DNA of 64,000 nt, taken from NCBI RefSeq assembly GCF_030435805.1, contig NC_081303.1, positions 72,391,910 through 72,455,909 on the forward strand, in the 5' to 3' direction. Shown here piece by piece: positions 12,576 to 23,832 of the stretch. The position numbers and the translations under genes are program-made. How positions within the stretch are numbered: position 1 is the stretch's first letter; every line of letters starts with the position of its first letter. The DNA comes from Mustela lutreola. Taxonomy: Eukaryota; Chordata; Mammalia; Carnivora; Mustelidae. The notes beneath the pieces are model-generated. The model ran no database searches. It worked only from the letters and a program-made list of their open reading frames with translations, and had not been told where the DNA came from.

Positions 12576-13834
12576 AGAGTTTAAAAGGGTTGGTGTTAAT
12601 TCTCCTTTGCGTGTTTGGTAGAATTCACCCATGAAACGATCTGGTCCTTGGTTTTTCTTGTTTGGAACTTTGATGACTGACCAATATCCCTTATTTGTAA
12701 TGATTTTTTTCAATTTTTCTATTTCTTCCTGAGAGAATTTTGGATTGTATGTTTCTAGGAATTTATTCATTTCTTCTAGATTATCCAAATTGTAGTTGTA
12801 TAGTTGCTCATAATTGTCCTTTATTATGCTTTCTGATTCTGAAGCATAGATTGAAATGTCTCTTCTTTCATTGTTATTTTATTTATTTGACCTTGAGAGC
12901 TTGTTTGGAGGTTCTAGCAGGGGAGCGCAGCTACTTGTATACCCTTGATCGAAGAACGGTCCTCTTATTTGAGTCTTCTCTCTTTTTTCAATTATTTTTT
13001 CAAGATTTTGTTGATTATCTTTTTATTTTGGTTTTCAAAAAAGTAGCTCTTAGTTTTGTTGATCTTTCTTTTATATTATTTTTCTAGTATCTACTTCTTC
13101 TCTAATGTTATTATTTTATTCCCTCTGCTAAATTTGGAGTTCATTAGTGCTTTTTGTTCTCATTCCCAAAGGTGTAATGTCAGGTTGTTTGTTTGAGACC
13201 TTTCTTCTTTAGGCATTTATGGCTATAGACTTTCCTCTTAATGCTGCTTTTACCGCATCTCATACATCGTACTATATTGTATTTTCATTTTTGTTTGTCA
13301 TAAGGTGCTTTTTAAATTCCCTTTTGATTTCCTCTTTTACCCAATGATTATGAGTGTGTATTGTTTAGTTTCCACATATTGGTGAATTTTCCCACTTTCT
13401 TACTCTTACTGATTTCTGGTTTCATTCCACTGTAGTCAGAAAAAATAATTTGAATGATTTTGCTCTTGAATTTGTTAAGACTTGTTTTGTGACTTGACAA
13501 ATGACTTGAAAAGAAAGTGTATTCTTCTGGTATTGGTTGGAAGTTCTGTGTATGTCTGTTAGATCTATTTGTTCTATACTGCTGTTCTGTTCTTCTGGTT
13601 TTGTTTGTTTGATTTTGTTCTGGGTTGTTTTTTGTTTTTTGTTTTTTTGCCAAGTTTCTGTCTGAATGATCTTTTTATGGAGGGTGGTATTGAAGTTTCC
13701 TACTATTATTGGATTGCTGTTTGTTTCCCTTCAGATCTGTCATCATTTCTTTTATATATGTAGGTGCTTTGATGTAGGATGAGCATTATTTGTAATTGTT
13801 ACATCTTCCTGTTAAATTGACACTTTTATCATTA

Positions 13835-13836
<2 letters not shown>

Positions 13837-13879
<43 letters not shown>
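13837..13879 (+). repeat. (TG)n microsatellite
   Basis: About 21 uninterrupted TG units inside the old antisense L1. Copy B lacks the long run at the matching place (about 53265), so expansion or loss followed the duplication. Confidence 0.95.
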
Positions 13880-13880
<1 letters not shown>

Positions 13881-14215
13881 TTGTGACAGTTTTTGACATT
13901 TAGTGTGTTTTGTCTGGTATGAAGAGAGCCAACCTGTCCTTTTTTTGGTTATCATCATCATGGAATCTTTTTCTATGCCTTCGCTTTTAACCTAAGCATG
14001 TACTAAAAGTTAAAGTAAGTCTCTTGTAGGCTGGATATTGTTGGTTCTTGTCCTTTTTAAAATCCATTTAGCCACTCTAATTTTTGGAGGATTTATTTCA
14101 CTGACACTTAAAGTGACAATGGAAAGACTTACTCCTGCCCTTTGGTTCATTGTTTCATGACTAGTTTGTAGTTGGTTTCTTCCTTTTTTCCTAGTTTTCG
14201 GTCTTCCTTTGAGGG

Positions 14216-16292
14216 TAATTTTTTTTTTTTTTTAAGGAAAATAGGATCCCTACTATAGTCCTAGGGTAGAGAAGAATATGTATGGAATCTAAGAGAGATG
14301 GTAGGGTCTTTTACTTCATATACAAAGGCAAATTTTGATTGAAACACTCTATTTAGGCAAAGTGACCCATGGCCAGATCCTTTGGAAATGTTGAGGTGCT
14401 AGCAAAGTTCACAAGAATGTTCAATCGGTGAAAGAAAACAAGAATAAATAACTATGATAGTCTTGTGATGAATTCCAGAAATGAGGATTACAGTAACTGT
14501 GTTTTATTTTCTTATTTCTTATTTGCTTAATTATGTATATATTTGTATATGTTAACCATTCCCTCCTTTCTTAATATGCTGGTTTATATAAGGTGTGTTT
14601 CTGGTCGTAATCATCATAATTCAATCTTTAAAGAAAGACCTTCAAGGAATCTTTAACCTGTGACACTCTGTGTCTCCCTTCTATGAGGATGAATGGGAGC
14701 ACTCTTTGTGTGAGGCATATTTGCATCATATTAATTCCAACTGTTTGAAAATGTAAACATGAAAAGAAGGCTATGTATGGATGTTGAATACCCAAATGGG
14801 GAAACTGTGCTGGTTCTATTTTGTTGACACTTCATAGCATACTTATACTTTTCTGATTCTCTTTGCTGTACTCTTCTATAAGGACAGAAATCTTCAAAAT
14901 CCTGGAGTCTGTCCAGATTCCTTGTGTCAGGGAGCAACATTCCTGACCCCTGGAAGGTCCTAATTGGATTCAGAAATGGACATAAGACAGATTAACAGGA
15001 AAAAATCAATAGGTGTAGATATGGAGAATCCACATAGACATAGGGAATTCCAAAAATAGGCAAAATGAGCTATGTGTGTCATTTTGACCTAAGAAGAGTG
15101 GGTAGGGTTCTGGGTTTCAGAGGAAAGGAATGGACTTCATAGGGTGATAAGAAGAGCAGATGTATGGTAATTAGATGTTTGTCCTACCATGTCAGTGGGT
15201 CACTCAGATAAAATTTGTAGGCTAATAACCTGTATTTTGGGGGGAAAAAACAATTTAGATTCTCCTGTGTGGTCAGGGGAAGGAAAAAGTTTGTCTTGAG
15301 CCCACAGGGTCTCAAGTGCCTTTAGCTCAAAATAATCCAGAGACCAAAGTGTTGCATTCTGGGGGATTGGCATGGGAGGCTGTCCTGAATCCCTTCACTT
15401 GTCAGGAGAATTTTAGATATATTTAGAAGTACACAGATAATGAAAGAGAAAGATAGTTTTTTTCCTGGAAGCATGTTATGCAAGCACTTGTCAGGTGGTA
15501 GATATAGGCTTTTACCCTTGGCTTTTGGATTTCCTGTGCATCACTCATCAGGGGTGCCTCCGCCAAGACCTCACATGGGGTTCCCTACAATCGTTTCACT
15601 GCTGAGAGTCAAGAACAACTTTCCTGACGTTCACTGTCCCAGCCTTCGGTACAGGTATAATCTCTGATTCCTCTATCAAAATTTTTATTAGTTCTATTAG
15701 TTCGTTAGTTTCATTAGTTTTCATTAGTGGATTCTGATATACTCTCAGAAAATAACTGCATATAATCCTACCACAACCCTGCATTAGACGTGGGAGCTTT
15801 TGTTTTTCTTACCTGTATGTGTAATAACGCTATAAATGCATTTTTATTTGATGTAATAAAGTTCCCAGAGTTTTGGTCTGGTAAACAAAAACATGAATTT
15901 GTCCTTGGAGCAACTGATAATCGTCTTAGCATTATCCACAGTTTTAAATTCCTGAGTCAAAATCTACTTGCATTTCAAATTTTCATATTCACCATATTGG
16001 CCAATGTACTCTACAAAGGCTATATAAATGTATTGCTTCACTATCTGTGAACATGCCAGTTTCTCCATGACATATGTAATGCTTTTTTTAACCTTTCAGT
16101 TTCAGTCAAGATGCAAAGCAAAAATGATATATGCCACTTCTCTGTTTCTTTGACATCATTTTAGTAAAATTAATACATTTTACATAAACTTATCAGATAT
16201 TATTCAACTTTTGAAAATTTTGTACTTATAGCATTCCCTATTTTTCTTTCAACTACTTGGTTCAAAGACTACTTGGTTCAAAAATTACATTT
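14216..16292. other. Duplicated unique sequence plus copy-A-only segment
   Basis: 14216-15552 aligns with about 54640-55950. 15553-16790 (including the two SINEs that follow) has no counterpart in copy B, where the sequence jumps from the equivalent of 15552 to that of 16791. No gene was seen. The frame at 15440-15667 is not preserved in copy B. Confidence 0.65.
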
Positions 16293-16446
16293 GGGATGCC
16301 TGGGTGGCTCAGTAGGTTAAAGCCTCTGCCTTTGGCTCAGGTCATGATCCCAGGGTCCTGGAATCGAGCCCTGCATTGGGCTCTCTGCTCAGCAGGGAGC
16401 CTGCTTCCTCCTCTCTCTGCCTGCATCTCTGCTTACTTGTGATCTA
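16293..16446 (+). mobile_element. CAN-SINE
   Basis: CAN-SINE with tRNA-like head and CT-rich body; the tail is short. It is flanked by aaattacatttgg (about 16282) and aaattacacttgg (about 16447), a 13-base target-site duplication with one mismatch. It lies in the segment absent from copy B. Confidence 0.9.
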
Positions 16447-16459
16447 CAAATTACACTTG

Positions 16460-16640
16460 GGGGATGCCTGGGTGGCTCAGTTGGTTAACAGTCTACCTTC
16501 AGGTCAGGTCATGATCCCAGTGTCAGATCAAGTCCCTCAGGCTCCTTCCTCAGCTTCTCCCTCTGCCTGCTGCTCTCCCTGCTTGTGCTCACACTCTCTC
16601 CCTTTCTCTTTGACAAATAAATAAATAAAATATTTTTTAA
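16460..16640 (+). mobile_element. CAN-SINE, directly after the preceding one
   Basis: A second, more diverged CAN-SINE in the same orientation with a (TAAA) tail. It starts right at the downstream target-site duplication of the 16293 element. The younger-looking SINE probably inserted at the edge of the older one. Confidence 0.9.
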
Positions 16641-16790
16641 AAGTTATTTTTGGTCTTTGAATTCAAAGGGTTCAACCTGGTCTTACATTTTAATAAAGTA
16701 AAATAAATTTTTAATAAAAAATACTTTTTACACTGAAATCTAACCTTATGAAGATTTAATTTACACACATGAAAACATTTTCAATTTAAA

Positions 16791-17285
16791 TGTACAGTTT
16801 GGTGAGTTTTGAAAAATGCATACATCCAAGCAACATCGACTCAATCAACTTACAGAACATTTCTACAACCCCAATAGTTCCCTCCTATTCTTGTGTGGTC
16901 AATCCCACCCAACCCCAGTCCCCAGAAAAATACTAATCTTGCATTTTTTTCATATGGTTTCATTTTTTCCATAATTTCATATAAATAAAATCAAATATAT
17001 GTCATTTTTGTATCTTGTTACTTTTTCTGGACACAATGTTTTTGAGACTCACTCCTGATGTTGCATTTATCAGTTTTTTGTTTGCTACTTATTTACACTC
17101 CATTTCTAAATAGACCACACATTATCCATCTGCTGAGCTGTTGGGTTTTGTGACTCACATTTTCTGTCTCCTGTCTAATAAATATTTGTCAACTCCAAGT
17201 TGCAGACTTTTTTTCCTGAATTTTATATAGGTTTGCCATGTTTTAGTTAAATTGTACATGACTTTTCATAAAGGTCAAGATTTTT
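16791..17285 (-). mobile_element. Ancient antisense L1 remnant (copy A)
   Basis: Minus-strand ancient L1 3'-region sequence, paired with copy B 55951-57170 at roughly 80% identity. About 735 bp found in B (about 56292-57025) is missing here near 17145. Confidence 0.6.
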
Positions 17286-17289
17286 ATTA

Positions 17290-17484
17290 TTTTTTTAAGA
17301 TTATATATATTTATTTGAGAGAGAGACAGTGAGAGAAGGAACACAGGCAGGGGGAGCAGCAGGCAAAGGGAGAAGCAGGATCAGTGCTGAGCAGGGAGCA
17401 TGATGCGGGACTCAATTCCAGGACCCTGGGACCATGACCTGAGCCAAAGGCAGACACGTAACTGAATAAGCCACCCAAGTGCCC
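17290..17484 (-). mobile_element. CAN-SINE, copy-A specific
   Basis: Minus-strand CAN-SINE with an AT-rich tail on the left and a complete head. It interrupts the sequence aagatttttatt/aagatttgtatt, which occurs once in copy B near 57160, an empty site. It inserted after the duplication. Confidence 0.92.
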
Positions 17485-18146
17485 GAAGATTTGTATTTTT
17501 AAATATATACATTTAATATGTCCATCACAGTATGTTGAAAGGACTATCCTTTCTTCATTGAAAAACCTTAGCAACTTTGTTGAAAATCATTCAGCCACAG
17601 ATACATGGTGCTATGTCCATACTGTCCAGCCTCTCCCATTGATTCATGTGCTTAGTCTTACACCACCATAACTGGCTCCATGTTGCTCTGAAGCATGTCT
17701 GGATATCTGATTCATCTGTATCTAAATTGTGCTTCTTCTGTGTGATTTTTTAAATTATTACTTCATATGTGGAATCGAAAACAAAACAAAACAAACTAAC
17801 TAACAAACGAAAAGAAACAAAAACAAACACATGAATACAGACAATACACTGGTGGTTGCCAGAGGATGGGGGTGGGGGTCGGCAATATCGGTGAAGGGAC
17901 TTAAGAGATACAAACATCCCATGATAAAATAAACAAGTCATGAGGATGAAAAGCACAGCAGAGGGGATCTAGTCGGTAATAGTGTAACAGTCTTGTGCGG
18001 TGACAGGGTGACTACACTCTCCCTGAACTGGCTGGCCTCCCTGGGATTCCGCGGGCAGAGCACAGCTGCTTTCCCTCCTCAAGCTTCTTCACTTTAGGCC
18101 GATTTACACTCCTCAGCCACCAGGACCACTGTGCTCTCCCTGGATT

Positions 18147-18745
18147 AACCTCTCATGTGGTCTGCTATCCTGTGGGTAACGTGAGACTCTCAATACTTTC
18201 TCAGTGGGTTGCTTTAAGAGCCAGTCATTTAACAGATGCAAAATAATCCTGTGGTTATCTGGTAGAAGGCATAGGCATTACAAAACATAATTCTCTTTCC
18301 CTCCACTTTCCGCTTGCTCTCTTTCTTTCATAAACTAGTGTTGTATTAAATGCCAGATATAGTGGGCAAGTCAATTGACTACTCAAGAGCTCTGTTGATG
18401 CCCCTGTAGTAAAGTAAGTGTTGTAGGTGAAGCAGCCTTCTTTCTTCCAAACCTATTGTGAGAAGTGAACAAATTTCAGTCACCTCTTTTCAGTACCTCA
18501 TACATATTCCACCTAGTTTCCTGTGGGTGTTGTTAAAGGTGTGTTTCAGGAAAACAACTGCATTTTAAATAATAATTTCACAAATATTCATTTCTCAACC
18601 TTTCACTTCAGTGCACATGAGACTTCCAAAAATATTTTTTCAATGAATAAATGATGATAAAGGCAGGGCAATGAATTCTTCTAATTTGCTTGTGAATGTA
18701 GATAATCACAAAATGGAATGGATTTTTTCTGGCTCTTCAGTGGTA
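18147..18745 (+). repeat. Segmental duplication, copy A distal block (partner 63154 onward)
   Basis: The sequence here pairs with 63154-63747 and, beyond a SINE private to the far copy, with 63978-64000. It directly abuts the proximal block in copy A. The partners are separated by 5,328 bp in copy B (57826-63153). Identity looks lower than in the best proximal blocks, around 80-85%. No gene. Confidence 0.88.
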
Positions 18746-19375
18746 AGACATAGTGAGATACTGAATAAAGATTTTTACTCTCTGGTTGACTCAGAATGTA
18801 TGTTCTAATTTCATTCTTTTATCGAACAAGTAATTACTTGGCATCTATCACTCAATAGGCACAGTGGGAGTAACTAAGGCAGAGAGGTCAGAAATACTGC
18901 AGACTAAAAGGAAGTGCAATAAGCAATTACTTTGGATGCAACGGCAGTCTATGTGTGAGGATCTACATCAGTCTTGGAGAAATCAAAAAAGACTCTATGG
19001 AGTAAGTAATGTTGAAACTGCGATCTAAAAGATAAATAAAAACTAAATAAGCAAAGAGTGGTGAAGAGTGTTTTGGGCAGGTGTGTGGACTCAGAGAAGG
19101 ATTCTGTAGCTTAGATGAGTGCATTTATGTGTTCCATGGACCCCAAATAGAGCTCCACAGCAACAGAGGTGATGAAGATGAGGAGAAAAAGAATCCCATA
19201 GGAGGAACATTGTAGGTTAAATTCAGGCAAACAGGTTGAATCCAATTACATGAAAAAATGGGGTTTATCTAAGGGTGGCTTGGCTTGACTTAACATATTT
19301 TACATTTCAAAATTCCTACATTTTTTGACATAAAAGAGAACAGATTGATAGATTTATTGATTAAATTAGATCTGT
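18746..19375. other. Intergenic, nothing recognised
   Basis: AT-rich sequence with no convincing coding potential. If the duplication continues, its partner lies beyond the right edge of the window. Confidence 0.5.
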
Positions 19376-20165
19376 GGATCAAAACCACAATGAGATACCA
19401 CCTCACACCAGTCAGAATGGCTAAAATTAACAAGTCAGGAAATGACAGATGTTGGTGAGGATGCAGAGAAAGGAGAACCCTCTTACACAGTGTTGGGTAT
19501 GCAAGCTGGTGTGACCACTCCAGAAAACAGTTTGGACGTTCCTCAAAAGGTTGAAAATAGAGCTACCCTATGACCCAGCTATTGCATTACAAGGGATTAC
19601 CACAAAGATACAAATGTGGTTAACATAGGGGCACATGCATCCCAATGTTTATAGCAGCAATGTCTACAATAGCCAAACTATGGAAAGAACCCAGATATCC
19701 ATTGACAGATGTCTGGAAGAAGAAGAAGTTATATATATATATAAATTTTTTTTTCAACCATTAGGGGGAAAAAAAGAAATATTACCATTTTCAATGACAT
19801 GGATGGAACTAGAAGGTATTAAGCTAAGTGAAATAAGTCAGTCAGAGAAAGACAGTTACTATATGATCTCACTCCTATGTGGAATTAAGAAACAAAATTG
19901 AGGATTATAGGGAAGGGAGGGAAAAATAAAACAAGACATAATCAGAGAGGAATACAAGCCAACAACACTGTTAATCATAGGAAACAAACTGAGGGTTGTG
20001 GGAGGGGAGGTTGGTGAGGGGATGGGGTAACTGGGTGATGAACATTAAAGAGGCACATGATGTAATGAGTGTACGGTATTATATAAGACTGAGGTATGAC
20101 TGAACTCTACTTTTGAGACTAATAATACTATCTGTTAGTTAATAGAATTTAAATAAAAAACAAAA
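19376..20165 (+). mobile_element. L1 3' fragment
   Basis: The ORF2 C-terminal region (equivalent to about 33720 onward in the large L1), then 3' UTR and an A-rich tail at 20150-20195. It has several indels and a small AT repeat at 19730. Its 3' UTR differs from that of the 28481-34500 element, so it belongs to an older subfamily. Confidence 0.88.
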
Positions 20166-20344
20166 CAACAGCAAAAACAAACAAAACAAAATGAAATAAA
20201 AAGCACTAGTCAAGAGGACTTACATTTCTAATATCAAAACTATAATTAAGTTAGAGGAAACTAATACTAAATGCTGATGCAAAAATGTAAACCCTAAACA
20301 CTAGAAAGGAAAAAAAAAAACACTAAAAAATAATCCAATATATT

Positions 20345-20532
20345 GGGGCGCCTGGGTGACTCAGTGGGTTAAAGCCTCTGCCTTTGGCTCAGGTCATAAT
20401 CCCAGGGTCCTGGGATGGAGCCCTGAATCAGGCTCCCTGCTCAGCGGGAAGCCTGTTTCCTCTTCTCTCTCTGCCTGCCTCTCTGCCTACTTGTGATCTC
20501 CATCTGTCAAATAAATAAATAAAATTGTTTAA
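20345..20532 (+). mobile_element. CAN-SINE
   Basis: Nearly full-length CAN-SINE with TAAA-type tail. It is flanked by aaaaaataatccaatat and aaaaaataattcaatat, a 17-base target-site duplication with one mismatch. It looks fairly young. Confidence 0.95.
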
Positions 20533-21619
20533 AAAATAATTCAATATTCCTATATTCATTTGGTTATGGCAAAGTTGACAATGAATTCAAATGCATCTCT
20601 CATATCTGAAATGAAAAAAAAATCTTTACAAAAATAGTATAGGATCAATGAATATCCACAGGAGAAAACAGACAATGTACCTTTATCTCACATCATACAT
20701 ATAATCGGTTCCAGATGGATATTAGAACTAAATGTTATGGTCAAGTAATCTGTTTTCTAAAATATTGAAAAATGCATGCTCTTGTGGGTGGGAGGTGCAG
20801 GGAATGGGCAGCATGGGTGAAGGGGAGCGGGAGGTGCCACACTGGCATCTGCTGTACGGAAGGACAAAGAGAGACAGCGAGTGGGCAGGGATGTTGCCTT
20901 TTGTCATCCTTCATTCACGAGGACTTGAAGAGGCTGCTCAGTGGGAACTGCACTGGGGGAGGGTCTGGAGTGTCTTCGTCCAGACTCATAGCCTGGGTGG
21001 GCTGAGAGCAAACAAATAGACATGTGTTTTCCACTGAAGCTGTAAGCCTGGGGTTTAAGGTGGGATACGGTCACATTGTTTTGCAGATCTTCTTCTTTTC
21101 TGATTAGGTATCCAATCATGATCTCTGGCTTCATTAATGTGATCGATCCTTCTATATTGGAAATCACATCCCCGCATTATTAGGTCGGTGAACAACATGA
21201 CGCTTAACTGTTTTCATTGTCTCTTGAATTACCCAGTCTCCAAAGAATGCTATCCAGGACGGGTTAAGCTTTAAAGTGAATTTCAGTATAACTATGCATA
21301 TAATTTTATACATATCCTAAATTAACGGTCTCAGTGAGCTTCCTCAGTTTACATAGACACTGTCCTTGTTCCGATTTAACTCAGGAGGGCACTCAGCAAT
21401 TTTAATCAGAAAATCTTTTGTTCATTAGAGCAAGGATACTTATCATGAGATCCACCCTCTTCATTAATGTGAAGTACATAATACTGTAGTGTTAACTACG
21501 GGCACGATGATGAAGAGCGGATCTCTAGAACGTGTTCATCTTGCACGGCTGGCAGTCATACCCACTGAAGCTCAATTTCTTCACCTTTCAGATGAGACTG
21601 TGCACTTGCCCTGACCCTG
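20533..21619. other. Intergenic, nothing recognised
   Basis: Contains a GC-richer stretch at about 20770-21010 with overlapping open frames (95 aa at 20732, 77 aa at 20772). Neither has a recognisable domain. No repeat was identified. Confidence 0.4.
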
Positions 21620-21800
21620 ACAATCACCATTCTGCTCTGTGTCTGTGCGTTTGACTCTTTGGTTTCCTCCTCTATGTGGAATTTGCTTTCTGTGACTGAC
21701 GTGCTTCACTAAGTATAATTCTTCCAGGCCCATGTTCTTGTAAATAGCATGATTTCTTTTCCTTTTGTTTTTGTTTTAAGTCTGAATAACATCTCATTGT
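21620..21800 (-). mobile_element. Old antisense L1 3' piece
   Basis: Minus-strand sequence typical of the ORF2-end/3' UTR junction of old L1s, comparable to 9440-9620. It runs directly into a TG microsatellite. Confidence 0.6.
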
Positions 21801-21842
21801 AGTGTGTGTTTGTGTGCGTTTGTGTGTGTGTGTGTGTGTGCG
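21801..21842 (+). repeat. (TG)n microsatellite
   Basis: Interrupted TG repeat with GTTTGTGTGCG units, then about ten clean TG units. Confidence 0.9.
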
Positions 21843-22564
21843 CATCTACAAAATCCAAAATAATATTATTTTTCAGAGATGATTGTGGTGTGTGGCATCT
21901 AGATGATTATAGTATCTAATAGAGATCCTAGTACTCAGTGAGCTCCCTGCAAACAATTATAGTTGACAGACTTGAAGACACAGAAGTCCGAAGGCACACA
22001 AAATCAGTCAGTCAGAAACACTAGCACAAGCTCATAGAGACCCGGTGGGTTCAGGAACAGACATGGGAGAAAGTGCACAAAGACGCACAAAGAGAAGTTA
22101 GTATCTACATAATAAACACCTCGGGGAAGAATGATAACACAATCGCAATAACGTTCTGAAAGGCAAGTACCTCTCTTCTGTCGCTGACACATCAACTTGG
22201 TTGTTTCTGGCCTCGGGGTCTCCGTAGCAGTCTCTGAAGCTCAATTTCTTCATCTCTCAGATGGGACTGCTGGGCTAGAGGTTTAAGATCTCCTGGGACT
22301 ATGACATTTATGACTCAGACTTTTTGGAGATCCTCCTGGATAAGGGACAGGTGCAGCGTACATTTCCCTGTCCTGGTCAAGGAAACTATCCTATTAAACC
22401 CTTTCTGAAACCAGTGGAGTGCACCCAGCAGTATGAAAGTCATATTTTGAAAAACATCTGTTCCATTTTGATTCTAAATGTTTGCATAACACTTAACCAT
22501 TGTAGTAGTATTTTCTCACTTATTTTGGAGATAGCTTGAAAGTTAAATTAACTGATCATCAGAT

Positions 22565-22660
22565 TGAACTCCATTATAAAGATGAGAAAACTGATTTAGA
22601 TACATCAAAGTCCCAGAGCCAATACTTCGTGGGGTCAGGACTTTAGTTTACAGCAAAAGT
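22565..22660 (-). mobile_element. MIR fragment
   Basis: Minus-strand MIR core: the aagatgagaaaactga block followed by a worn caaagtcccagagcc block. It is an ancient mammalian SINE and heavily decayed. Confidence 0.55.
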
Positions 22661-22689
22661 GTTACAGAAATCCTGTCTTTAAGTCTTTA

Positions 22690-23588
22690 AGTCCTTTCAT
22701 ATGGAAGGAGAGTGACAGAATACTGATTTACTCTGGGTTGCTTGGTGCTTGGGGAGGCACAGTGCACTCTGGGCTCTATCCAAGTCGGCTGAGTTTTAGA
22801 GTTAAGAGGCCTGATTTGTATGGACCTGCACTGGTCTTTTGGGGGAGGGTCTTGCCATGCTGGTTCTGATCCAAGTTTGACCAAGAAGTGCAGTTATTCC
22901 AGAGTGCAAGAGTAGAAAATAAGAAGGAATGCAGGCCACATAACCAGTGTCTGGGTCAGCCATACTCAGCCGGTATTTCTGTGCCTATGCTGAATGGTAG
23001 GGGAAGGAAATGGTGTCTGTGAGCTCCTTGGTACCTGGAGAGGGAACCCCACAAATTCCACTTTTCATAGATGCACTCCAACAAGAGGAGTGAACCATCT
23101 CTACCCATGCACCTTAGGTGGTCCTCAGATCATACCATCTGCCCCCGGGCTGCCTTCCTCTCAGGAGGAGGGTAAAACCCTTGGGATTCTATCCCAGCCA
23201 TGCAAATGAATCTAAAACCCCAGGCTTTGAGCCCCATTGGTTGCAAAACTCATAAATTCAGCCTCTCTCATTTTCCCAAACAATGGCTTTGGAGAAGTGT
23301 TCTTCTTGTGTATATCCTTATGTGCTCTGCTATCTCTCACGCTTGTATACAACCAAGGCTCCCTCTTCACTTCAACATCCACAATCCTTTCCTCCCCCAT
23401 ACCACATCTCCATACTTCCTACCTTCCTCCAGGTAGCCTCTTCACTCCCTCTATTTGTACAACTTCCTTGCAGTCCTTAGGTCAATTTCTCAGGTATTCA
23501 GAACGATTTGGTAGTTAGCTAAGTGTGTTCAAGGGATGAGGCAAGCCCAAGGTCCTCCTACTCCACAGCCATCTTAGATCCTCCTCCT
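22690..23588 (-). mobile_element. Isolated L1 5' UTR fragment
   Basis: Read from 23588 downward it begins with gaggatctaagatggc and continues as the carnivore L1 5' UTR, with recognisable stretches of that leader throughout. It ends near 22690 without reaching ORF1. Most L1 copies lose the 5' end, so an isolated 5' end without a body is the reverse of normal and implies later loss of the body. Open frames inside it (for example 23237-23518) are not genes. Confidence 0.82.
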
Positions 23589-23639
23589 AGGTCTTTTCAG
23601 AATAAGAGAAGGAGGAAAGCTAACTTTTAGTGACAGATA

Positions 23640-23775
23640 CTGTGCTATCTCTTTTAATCCTTCAACAGCATTGAGAGGGATATATTATTATGCCTGCTTT
23701 GTGTAAGAGAATATTTAGGCCCTGCAACATCAAACAACTCATTGAAGACCACACAGATAACATTAGCAGAAAATT
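23640..23775 (-). mobile_element. MIR, shared with the intact OR10R flank
   Basis: Minus-strand MIR-like sequence; the same element occurs at 36475-36610. It predates the OR10R duplication. Confidence 0.5.
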
Positions 23776-23832
23776 TTATGACTTACTTAGTGACATGTTT
23801 GGCCTAAATGTGTGTGTACTTTTGAAGATGTT

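Larger units (their letters stand above)
12343..14215 (-). mobile_element. Old antisense L1, ORF2 part (copy A)
   Basis: Continuation of the old L1 of 9061-9856. Minus-strand reading moves through reverse transcriptase (about 12590-12790, with a worn piece reading like NLEEMNKFLETYNP) to the endonuclease region near 14000-14200, where it stops. The element is therefore 5'-truncated. The part from about 13209 on is shared with copy B (52633 on). The part before it is missing from B. Confidence 0.82.
1..18146 (+). repeat. Segmental duplication, copy A (proximal block)
   Basis: Position 1 aligns with about 41318, and the match continues collinearly to 18146 (partner 57825). It carries the OR10K gene, its flanks, an old antisense L1 and a shared unique tail. 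It starts before the window, since the match is already in progress at base 1. Identity is uneven: about 99% at 7350-7640, high across the OR10K exon, and near 75-80% at 4240-4690. Private insertions are an L1 tip at 1708, SINEs at 2687, 6700 and 17290, and an L1 at 9874. Relative to copy B it also has an extra 15553-16790 and lacks about 140 bp at 7830 and about 735 bp at 17145. Confidence 0.93.

Noticed and set aside
12375-12584. 69-codon frame with a long leucine run
   Set aside because: Translation of the TCC/TTC microsatellite.
20732-21019. 95-codon frame in a GC-richer patch
   Set aside because: No recognisable motif and overlapping frames of similar length on both strands, as expected by chance in GC-rich DNA.
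23200-23520. Cluster of overlapping 60-90 codon frames
   Set aside because: They lie within an L1 5' UTR fragment, which is not protein-coding.
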